Assembly (NCBI GenBank): GCA_964354135.1
Contig: CAYGZA010000191.1
Span: 1-12,839 of the forward strand
Direction of reading: 5' to 3'
DNA length: 12,839 nt
From: CAYGZA01 sp964354135
GTDB lineage: Bacteria > Planctomycetota > Planctomycetia > Pirellulales > Thermoguttaceae
Shown: in pieces, positions 6,846-12,261 of the stretch
How the letters are laid out: the number at the start of each line of letters is the position of its first letter
Position numbering within the stretch: the first letter of the stretch is position 1
Translations under genes and position numbers: made by a program
Notes under the pieces: generated by a model
What the model was told of the DNA's origin: nothing
Seen by the model: only the letters and a program-made list of their open reading frames with translations
The model's database searches: none

Positions 6846-6951
6846 CTCCGCGAACACCCCCCATTAGACGGCCGAAAGCCGCTGGTAAGAGGAATCTGCG
6901 AGGCCGCCCGTGCCGGCCGCCGTGGCTAGGGCAATCTGAAGACATGGAGAA

Positions 6952-6980
6952 TTGACAGCTCCCGGCCGGGAGGGTAGATA
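6952..6980 (+). promoter_or_regulatory. DUF1080 gene promoter with a perfect palindrome in its spacer
   Basis: TTGACA (6952-6957), a 17-base spacer and TAGATA (6975-6980) form a near-consensus promoter. The spacer contains the perfect 14-base palindrome CTCCCGGCCGGGAG (6959-6972), placed exactly between the two boxes. That is where a repressor, or an activator of the spacer-distorting kind, would bind. Transcription would start near 6987, leaving a leader of about 115 bases. Confidence 0.68.
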
Positions 6981-7102
6981 AGGCGGGTGTGGCCTGTGTT
7001 GGCCGTCGTTGCCGCATCCTCGCTGCTTTTTCAACCTCCCGGCTGCGAGACGCGTAGAACTCAAGAAGCGACGGCCCGATCTTAGCCTAGGAGCCTAGAG
7101 CA

Positions 7103-7831
7103 ATGCTTCGACAGGTGAGTCAACGGCCTTGGGTCGCGGTTGCGGTTCTGTTGGTTGCGGGCTTGGCGGCACATCTCCTCGCCGGGGAGTACATCAGCGG
7201 CAAGGTATGGCCCGAGCCGAAAGTGATCGACCCGGGCGACGGCGCCAAGCCCCCCTCCGACGCCCTCGTCCTCTTCGACGGGAAGAACCTATCGCAGTGG
7301 GAAGGGGGCAACCAGTGGATCATCAAGGACGGCTTCGCCATCTCCCACGGCACCGGCATCCAAACCAAGCGGGGATTCGGAAGCTGCCAGCTCCACGTGG
7401 AGTGGGCGGCCCCGGAGACAGTCGAAGGGGAAGGGCAAGGCCGAGGTAACAGCGGCGTCTACCTGATGAACACGTACGAGGTCCAGATCCTCGACTCGTA
7501 CAACAACAAGACCTACTTCGACGGGCAGTGCGGGTCGATCTACAAGCAGTACCCGCCCCTGGTGAACGCCTGCCGCAAGCCGGGCCAGTGGCAGACCTAC
7601 GACATCGCCTTCACGGCGCCGAAGTTCGACGCCGCGGGCAAGGTCCTGCGGCCCGGCTATCTGACCATCCTACAGAACGGCGTGCTGGTGCAGAACCACG
7701 CCGAAATCCTCGGCGCCAGCGCTTGGGACAAGCCGCCGACGTACGCCGCCCATCCGGACAAGCTGCCGCTCTCGCTCCAGTTCCACGGCAACCCGGTCCG
7801 CTTCCGGAACGTCTGGATCAGGGAGCTGTAG
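7103..7831 (+). CDS. Secreted DUF1080 protein (3-keto-disaccharide hydrolase family)
   Basis: The 242-residue protein starts with a signal peptide or membrane anchor (hydrophobic VAVAVLLVAGLAAHLLAG at 11-28). The remainder fits DUF1080: ALVLFDGKNLSQWEGG (54-69), then a concanavalin-like beta sandwich with the family hallmark GRGNSGVYLMNTYEVQILDS (113-132), CGSIY (143-147), a late strand LTILQNGVLVQNH (187-199), and LQFHGNPVRFRNVWIREL at the end (225-242). Family members act on 3-keto sugars or glycosides, or serve as carbohydrate-binding modules, and are abundant in planctomycetes. Here it would act outside the cytoplasm. The ATG at 7103 has a good Shine-Dalgarno AGGAG at 7089-7093 with 9-base spacing. 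The gene stands alone on its strand, so the sugar pathway is not visible. The domain call is firm. The exact reaction is unknown. Confidence 0.88.
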   Translation: MLRQVSQRPWVAVAVLLVAGLAAHLLAGEYISGKVWPEPKVIDPGDGAKPPSDALVLFDGKNLSQWEGGNQWIIKDGFAISHGTGIQTKRGFGSCQLHVEWAAPETVEGEGQGRGNSGVYLMNTYEVQILDSYNNKTYFDGQCGSIYKQYPPLVNACRKPGQWQTYDIAFTAPKFDAAGKVLRPGYLTILQNGVLVQNHAEILGASAWDKPPTYAAHPDKLPLSLQFHGNPVRFRNVWIREL

Positions 7832-7845
7832 TCGCGCGACGCGAA

Positions 7846-9006
7846 TCACCGGGCAGGCAGGATTTCGATCACGTTGCCGCGGCGGCGGAACGTACAACCC
7901 GCGGGCTCCAATAGCGCGCGGAAGATCTCCGCGATCGTCGCCTCCTCCACATTCAAGGAGACGCTTTGGCTGAGCGAGACTCCCGCCGCCTCCAGCGCCT
8001 TCCGGTCGAACTTCACCTCCACCCGCAGCGTCGTGGCCAGATCTCGGATCGTGCGATCCAGGGGGCCGGTGCGGGTGACGATCGTGTAGCGGGCCTCGCG
8101 CGGGCTGGCCTTTCCCGCTTTCGACGCTGGCCGGCTCGCCGGGCGACGAGCCCCGCCGATCCGCTCGTGGTCCTCCACCAGCCCGCGGACCAGGATCTTC
8201 TCGCCGGTTACCTCAATCTCAGCGTCGGGCGCGATCGCTGCCCACTTGGCGGCGAGCTCTTCCGGCTTCTGCCCGCCCGGATACTCCTTGACGATTGCCA
8301 CGTGTTCCGGGAGGGGTACCAGCGACGCGAGCGTCCCGGTCGGGGCGATCTCCAGCGTCAGATCGAACTGAACTGCGACCAGCAGCAGCCGATCCACTAG
8401 ATCCAGTGGAGGCAGGTCGGCCGCAGCCCACAGGTCGTGCGGCACCTGCTCCAAACCCACGAGCTTGAGCTGGCCGCCGGAAGCCAATCCGCGGAGCAGC
8501 TCCTTGGGCGTGGAGAAATCCGTCCACTCCATCGGCTCCGCGGCAAGCAGCCTTCGGGTCGCATCGCCGGGAAGACGCTGCACCTGCTGGTGAAGAAGAA
8601 GCGAAAGCGTGCGAAGCCGCGCGCCGGTCTCCGGAAGCCCCAAATAGACGACCGGGCCGAGGGTCGTCATTCCCAGGCCGCGATCTTCCGCGATCCGCCC
8701 GAGAAGCTCCTCCAGCGACACGTGGTGGAGCGTCAGATCGAGAGTCTGATCCGGGTCCACTCGGCGATCCAAGAGAACGGCGATACGCCAGGACCGCGAG
8801 ATGCCGCCGATCGCACGCCGCAAGGGAGTGTCCGACCCGAAAGCACTCGGCACGACCATGCCAAGTTGCTTGTGCATGGCCGGACCGGTCAGCCACGGGG
8901 CACGCTCTTGACCCCCGGCCCCTGGGAGCCCGGAAAGCTCGCCCCAGATGAGCACGATCGCGGCGCCGATCCCTACCGCACGCATGACCGAAACAGCCGA
9001 GTCCAT
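7846..9006 (-). CDS. Secreted STN-domain protein of unknown function
   Basis: The 386-residue protein begins with a signal peptide or anchor (MRAVGIGAAIVLIWGELSGL, 8-27). It then shows modules resembling the STN domain (secretin and TonB N-terminus). Module one is at about 60-125, with VLLDRRVDPDQTLDLTLHHV followed by a helix and short strand. A second, looser one is at about 165-275. A clear one at the C-terminus (308-386) contains VEVKFDRKALEAAGV, LNVEEATIAEIFRALLEPAG and ends GNVIEILPAR. A charged Ala/Lys/Arg linker (285-304) precedes it. No secretin channel or TonB barrel follows, so it is a stand-alone periplasmic protein. The ATG at 9006 is preferred to the upstream GTG at 9240: the upstream translation is Arg/Pro-rich, and GGGAGGTGG precedes the ATG by about 10 bases. 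The stop lies 14 bases from the DUF1080 stop. I do not know its function. Confidence 0.74.
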   Translation of the reverse strand: MDSAVSVMRAVGIGAAIVLIWGELSGLPGAGGQERAPWLTGPAMHKQLGMVVPSAFGSDTPLRRAIGGISRSWRIAVLLDRRVDPDQTLDLTLHHVSLEELLGRIAEDRGLGMTTLGPVVYLGLPETGARLRTLSLLLHQQVQRLPGDATRRLLAAEPMEWTDFSTPKELLRGLASGGQLKLVGLEQVPHDLWAAADLPPLDLVDRLLLVAVQFDLTLEIAPTGTLASLVPLPEHVAIVKEYPGGQKPEELAAKWAAIAPDAEIEVTGEKILVRGLVEDHERIGGARRPASRPASKAGKASPREARYTIVTRTGPLDRTIRDLATTLRVEVKFDRKALEAAGVSLSQSVSLNVEEATIAEIFRALLEPAGCTFRRRGNVIEILPAR

Positions 9007-9025
9007 ACGCCTTGCCCACCTCCCG

Positions 9026-9111
9026 GAGGGCGAAGAGCCCTCTGCTACTCGTATTGTTGGTCGCACCGCCCCCGGGCGAAAGCCCTTGCTTCTGAAAGCC
9101 GGGGCTTTTTT
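9026..9111. other. Three small hairpins between divergent STN and HEAT/TPR genes
   Basis: Three perfect stems follow one another: GAGGGC/GCCCTC with a 5-base loop (9026-9042), GGGC-GAAA-GCCC (9074-9085, a GNRA tetraloop on the plus strand), and AAAGC-CGGG-GCTTT followed by further T's (9095-9111). On the plus strand the last one resembles a weak intrinsic terminator. On the minus strand all three would lie in the leader of the STN gene, the first of them next to its ribosome binding site. No known riboswitch core is recognised. Confidence 0.4.
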
Positions 9112-9112
9112 G

Positions 9113-9141
9113 TTGGTGCGGCCGCCGGGTCCGATTAGAAT
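9113..9141 (+). promoter_or_regulatory. Promoter of the HEAT/TPR gene (TTGGTG, 17-base spacer, TAGAAT)
   Basis: TTGGTG (9113-9118), a 17-base spacer and TAGAAT (9136-9141) are correctly spaced. Transcription would start near 9148, giving a leader of about 94 bases to the GTG at 9242. It rules out starts further upstream in the open frame, which extends back to 8948. Confidence 0.58.
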
Positions 9142-9228
9142 CGAACCTAGGGCGTCCTCCTGCCGGCCGCGGGTCGTTCCGCGCCGCGGGGATGTCCGGC
9201 GGACCGGTGCGTCCGCGGCGTTGGTTGC

Positions 9229-9233
9229 AGGAG
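9229..9233 (+). promoter_or_regulatory. Shine-Dalgarno AGGAG fixing the GTG start of the HEAT/TPR gene
   Basis: AGGAG at 9229-9233 stands 8 bases before the GTG at 9242. No other in-frame start downstream of the promoter has a comparable site, so this decides the start codon. Confidence 0.65.
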
Positions 9234-9241
9234 TCCTCACG

Positions 9242-9904
9242 GTGAGCGGCGGTTCCCTGCGCGGCCCAATCCTTGCGGTCCTCTATCAACAGTACCTCAC
9301 GGACCAGGATTCCGCCCGTTTCCTGCAAGACGTGGTGCAGCGCTACACCACGGGGACGCTCCAGCGGCTGGCCGAGCACGACGAACCCCTGGTCCGGCGT
9401 GGCGCCGTGCTGGCACTCGGGTTTTTTGGCGATTACGAAGTGAACGCCACCCTGGGTCGGGCCCTCCAGGACGAAGACCGCACCGTCCGCATGTTGGCCC
9501 AGGACGGCATCCGCAGCGTGTGGACCCGCGTCGGCGCGCAGCAGCAGCAAGAGCAGCTTCAGGCCGTCATGCGGTTGAACGTCGCCCAGCATTTCCAGGA
9601 GGCGATCCGCGGGGCAACGCAACTCGTGGAGCAAGCCCCGTGGATTGCAGAAGCCTGGAACCAGCGGGCAATCGCCCTCTTTTCCTTGGGCCGTCACCAG
9701 GAAGCAATTCAGGATTGCCACCAGGCCCTCGAGATCAACCCGTACCATTTCGCGGCGGCCGCCGGGATGGGCCAAGCCTATCTGCAATTGGGCGAACACC
9801 TCTCGGCCTTGGAGTGTTTCCGCCGCGCCCTGCGGCTGAGCCCCGATCTGGAGGCCGTGCGAGTTCAGATCGCCCGCTTGACGAAGATGATCGAAGGGCG
9901 TTGA
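9242..9904 (+). CDS. HEAT-repeat / TPR-repeat protein
   Basis: The 220-residue cytoplasmic protein has no signal peptide. Residues 38-95 form a HEAT-like helical pair (LAEHDEPLVRRGAVLALGFF, then ALQDEDRTVRMLAQDGIR). A Gln-rich turn (99-107) follows, then helical TPR units at about 111-134, 136-168 (AWNQRAIALFSLGRHQEAIQ, ALEINP) and 169-202 (AAAGMGQAYLQLGEHLSALE, ALRLSP). Such scaffolds bind other proteins. No catalytic domain is present. The N-terminal segment LAVLYQQYLTDQDSARFLQD probably forms the first helices. The start is a GTG at 9242, supported by AGGAG and by the promoter at 9113-9141. It is divergent from the STN gene, and its stop is 45 bases from the convergent thioredoxin-YHS gene. 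I infer an adaptor role but no partner can be named. Confidence 0.82.
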   Translation: MSGGSLRGPILAVLYQQYLTDQDSARFLQDVVQRYTTGTLQRLAEHDEPLVRRGAVLALGFFGDYEVNATLGRALQDEDRTVRMLAQDGIRSVWTRVGAQQQQEQLQAVMRLNVAQHFQEAIRGATQLVEQAPWIAEAWNQRAIALFSLGRHQEAIQDCHQALEINPYHFAAAAGMGQAYLQLGEHLSALECFRRALRLSPDLEAVRVQIARLTKMIEGR

Positions 9905-9949
9905 CGGGGCATGGAACCCGTCTCTCACGGCGACCCTCAAGAGCGGCTC

Positions 9950-11395
9950 TTAGTAGCGGCCGCCGGGCGGCACGTTCGGCCCGGGATCCCTCGGCCCGAG
10001 ATCCGTCCCCGGAGGCGGTGCCGGCGAGTTCGACCTGCCTACGGGCGGCGGGGATCGCCGCGCCGTCCGTGCGATTGCTTCCGACGCCGCGGCCGCGTAC
10101 CGGGCCGGATCCCGGCGGAAGGCTTGGAGCGAGGCCTCGCTCGAAAACAAGTACACACGGCCGTCGTAGAACGCCCCGTGTTTCCGAAGCCCTGGGACGT
10201 TTTCATTCTGATCCACCGCCGCGACGATGTCGTTGCCCGAGATCACCGGGGCATAGCGGTCCGGATCCGCGTAGAAACGGCGGGCTTCCTCCGGGCCGGC
10301 AAACAGATACAGCCGGCCGCGGTGGATGACCCCGTAACGCCGGTCCCCGCGGACCCAGCGGTCCTTCTCCAACAACTGGATCGGGCAGAAGCCTTCCATG
10401 CCCAAAGGCGGGGGGCCGGCCTGCTGGGCAGCGGCAGGCGGCGCACCGCGGACCGCTCGGTCGGCCATCGGCGGCGCCCACGGATCATTCGACCGGGATC
10501 TCCCCTGACTTGGCGGTGGTGCCATGAGGGACTCGGACGTTCCGAGACCGCTTGGTCCGAGATTGGGGTTTCGGAGTCCCCTGTCGCCCTGGGACGGCAT
10601 CGCCCCCCGCGGGGGTTCCATGCCGAATCGATCAGGTCCCGAGTTTGTGCCTGTCGGACCGGTTGTCGCTCCCGGGGGACGCCGTTCGTCGTAACCGGGG
10701 CTCCACGGCGGGGTCAGATAGCCTTGCGGAGCGGACTGCGCTCCTCGCTGACTGGGATTCACTCCTTGGCTTCCCGGCATCGCCTGTCCCCGTTGGGAGC
10801 CGAGCATGGATGCCGTCGGCTGCCGGGAACCGGTCGGGCGGTCATCGACGGGCGACGTACCGTATTCCGGGGGAGGCGCCCTCTCGTAGGACGGCTGTTC
10901 CGAACGGTATGCGACCGCCTCGGGAACGCCCGCAGGTGGTCCGCCGGCAAGCTGAGCATAACTCAGCCCGGGCCTCGTTCTTACGTTTGCTGCGATGCGG
11001 TTCAAACGGTCGACGTACTGCTGGGCAAATGAGGCCCCGACAGTCCGGTCGACCACATCGCCTTGGGGGGTCATGATAATCTCAGTTGGGTATCTCGTCA
11101 CGCCGAAATCGCGGGCAGTCTTTGGCAAGTGCTGGGCGTTCACCTGCACCGGGACATAGTTGGCCTCCATGGCCGCCGCCACGTCGGCGCGAGAGAAGAC
11201 ATCCTGCTCCATCCTTCTGCAGGGTTCGCACGGATCCGCCCAAAAGTGGATGAGGACGAGCCGGTTGGTTTGGGCGGCTATTCTTCGTGCGGTCTCCAGG
11301 TTCGGCTGCCAGCGCACTCCCTGTTGAGCGGAGGCTTCCACCAGAAGGCCCGCAGTCAGCAGCGCGGCAGACAACAGCCAGCATCTAGCCCGCAT
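9950..11395 (-). CDS. Secreted thioredoxin-like protein fused to YHS-like modules
   Basis: The 481-residue protein starts with a signal peptide (about 1-23, ending ASAQQG). A thioredoxin-fold domain at about 30-135 has the active-site motif CEPC (C56, C59; FWADPCEPCRRME), followed by the cis-Pro region RYPTEII (101-107). Residues 150-330 are a low-complexity Pro/Gly/Ser/Gln/Arg linker. Residues 333-382 form a YHS-like module (GFCPIQLLEKDRWV, RGRLYLFAGPEEARRFYADP), and 395-433 form a second, partial copy (FYDGRVYLFSSEASLQAFRRDP). A Pro-rich tail ends the protein. The likely role is extracytoplasmic thiol-disulfide chemistry coupled to a metal-binding or protein-binding module. The ATG at 11395 is the signal-peptide start, with GAGGG about 11 bases upstream. 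A small hairpin AAGAG-CGG-CTCTT (9939-9951) covers the stop codon but has no T-run. Confidence 0.84.
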   Translation of the reverse strand: MRARCWLLSAALLTAGLLVEASAQQGVRWQPNLETARRIAAQTNRLVLIHFWADPCEPCRRMEQDVFSRADVAAAMEANYVPVQVNAQHLPKTARDFGVTRYPTEIIMTPQGDVVDRTVGASFAQQYVDRLNRIAANVRTRPGLSYAQLAGGPPAGVPEAVAYRSEQPSYERAPPPEYGTSPVDDRPTGSRQPTASMLGSQRGQAMPGSQGVNPSQRGAQSAPQGYLTPPWSPGYDERRPPGATTGPTGTNSGPDRFGMEPPRGAMPSQGDRGLRNPNLGPSGLGTSESLMAPPPSQGRSRSNDPWAPPMADRAVRGAPPAAAQQAGPPPLGMEGFCPIQLLEKDRWVRGDRRYGVIHRGRLYLFAGPEEARRFYADPDRYAPVISGNDIVAAVDQNENVPGLRKHGAFYDGRVYLFSSEASLQAFRRDPARYAAAASEAIARTARRSPPPVGRSNSPAPPPGTDLGPRDPGPNVPPGGRY

Positions 11396-11562
11396 GGCGA
11401 GAGGCCCTCAAACGCCAGAGGGACGAAAAGGGGAAACGGAATTGCTGCGGAGGCAGCCATTTCCTTATCGGACACGGGCCGGGTAAAATCGTGCCAAAAC
11501 TAACGGGTAATAGGAAATATGCCGATTTTTCGTGGTGCAGCGGTTCCGAAAGCTTTTTGGAC

Positions 11563-11591
11563 TTGCAAAGCGTCGTAAAGTAGGGTATATG
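11563..11591 (+). promoter_or_regulatory. Candidate distal promoter upstream of rho (TTGCAA, 17-base spacer, TATATG)
   Basis: TTGCAA (11563-11568) and TATATG (11586-11591) are 17 bases apart in the AT-rich part of the region. Transcription would start near 11598, about 660 bases before rho, so the product is either a very long leader or a separate small RNA. Confidence 0.5.
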
Positions 11592-11827
11592 GAAGTGCGT
11601 AGTGCCGAGGCGTTGGCTCCCAGCCCGGCGGGGCAGGTGCGTGAGGAGCCACCGGGGCATTTCTCTGCCGCGCCGGTTTTGGCTTTTGGACCCAAGGTTG
11701 GTGAACGGATCCCGCGGAAGTGCGCCTCCGGGTGAGTGCGGAATCCCAGGAGCTCTACGACGCCATCGCGGCAGGCCGGCCACTTGAAAATGCGCTTGCG
11801 TGGCCGAAGAATACGTTGTCTGGAAGC

Positions 11828-11855
11828 TTGACACAATCCGGAACGTCGTTAAGAT
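11828..11855 (+). promoter_or_regulatory. Candidate proximal rho promoter (TTGACA, 16-base spacer, TAAGAT)
   Basis: A perfect -35 box TTGACA (11828-11833) is followed by a 16-base spacer and TAAGAT (11850-11855), which matches the -10 consensus at 4 of 6 positions. Transcription would start near 11862, leaving a leader of about 400 bases before the rho ATG. Confidence 0.5.
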
Positions 11856-12112
11856 AGCCATAGTTCGAGTTCTGCCTGGCAGGCAGGCGCTTTCGGCCCA
11901 CGATCTGGAATCTCGGGGCCAGTCTCTGCCGGAAGGGAGTTATCCGGCGAGGGAACACAAGAGGCTTCTCGGCCTGAGTTTTCTGCTTTTGGCTGCCAAT
12001 AGGGCGGGTGCTTTCTTGGCAGACCGGGATTGGGGGTTGGGCCCCACGAGCACCGGCGATTCCATGACGGTCACACGTGGGAATGCTCTGGACGCGGCCT
12101 GCCGAATGGTAA

Positions 12113-12230
12113 GACGATTTTCGTCGCAGGACGGGAATTGACTTCTTGCGGAAGGCTTGTGGTTTTGTGCCGCAGGCCTCCTCTGTAACCTCTTGGGATC
12201 GTTCCCGAGTGTGCCGCTTGGGATCTGTAA
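12113..12230 (+). promoter_or_regulatory. Hairpins and direct repeats in the rho leader
   Basis: Three stems can form in the RNA: GACGA/TCGTC (12113-12125), CTTGCGG/CCGCAGG (12145-12151 with 12170-12176, one G-T pair) and CTTGGGA/TCCCGAG (12192-12209, one G-T pair, 4-base loop). CTTGGGATC is repeated at 12192-12200 and 12217-12225, and CTGTAA at 12183-12188 and 12225-12230. The second copy of CTTGGGATC could compete for pairing with TCCCGAG, so two structures are possible. No T-run follows, so this is not an intrinsic terminator. A role in control of rho is inferred only. Confidence 0.38.
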
Positions 12231-12261
12231 ACTTCGCTCTGGGTGTTTTCTTGGTGGGACT

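Larger units (their letters stand above)
6774..7102. other. Divergent intergenic region between CDF and DUF1080 genes
   Basis: This stretch of 329 bases carries one good promoter in each direction (6817-6845 minus, 6952-6980 plus), and I see no gene in it. The DUF1080 leader (about 6987-7102) contains the repeat AGCCTAGGAGCCTAGAG (7084-7100), which includes the ribosome binding site. No terminator-like hairpin with a T-run is present. Confidence 0.6.
11396..12261. other. Gene-poor region upstream of rho
   Basis: This stretch of 866 bases lies between the divergent thioredoxin-YHS and rho genes. The part at about 11480-11600 is visibly AT-richer than the surroundings. It contains two plus-strand promoter-like sequences (11563-11591 and 11828-11855), a 6-base-pair hairpin CTGCCT-GGC-AGGCAG (11872-11886), and further hairpins close to rho. 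Open frames exist but give no recognisable protein. The best short one is a 45-codon GTG frame at 11720-11857. I found no convincing minus-strand promoter for the thioredoxin-YHS gene. The region is probably regulatory, or holds a decayed gene. Confidence 0.5.

Noticed and set aside
9116..9160. tRNA/tmRNA-like 3' end on the minus strand (GGTTCGATTC followed by GCACCA)
   Set aside because: The T-stem does not pair properly, no acceptor or D-arm partner is found upstream, and the segment is explained by the TAGAAT promoter on the other strand.
8219..9940. 573-codon minus-strand frame spanning the STN and HEAT/TPR genes
   Set aside because: It crosses two better supported genes and a promoter, and its translation has no recognisable domain.
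9939..9951. AAGAG-CGG-CTCTT hairpin as a bidirectional terminator between the HEAT/TPR and thioredoxin-YHS genes
   Set aside because: The stem is only 5 base pairs and no T-run follows on either strand.
9520..11032. Plus-strand open frames at 9520-10329 and 9911-11032 opposite or beside the TPR and thioredoxin-YHS genes
   Set aside because: Ser/Arg/Pro-rich readings. The opposite strand has a signal peptide, CEPC motif and YHS-like modules.
11800..12141. 113-codon plus-strand frame upstream of rho
   Set aside because: GTG start without ribosome binding site, overlaps the TTGACA promoter, mixed codon use, no recognisable domain.
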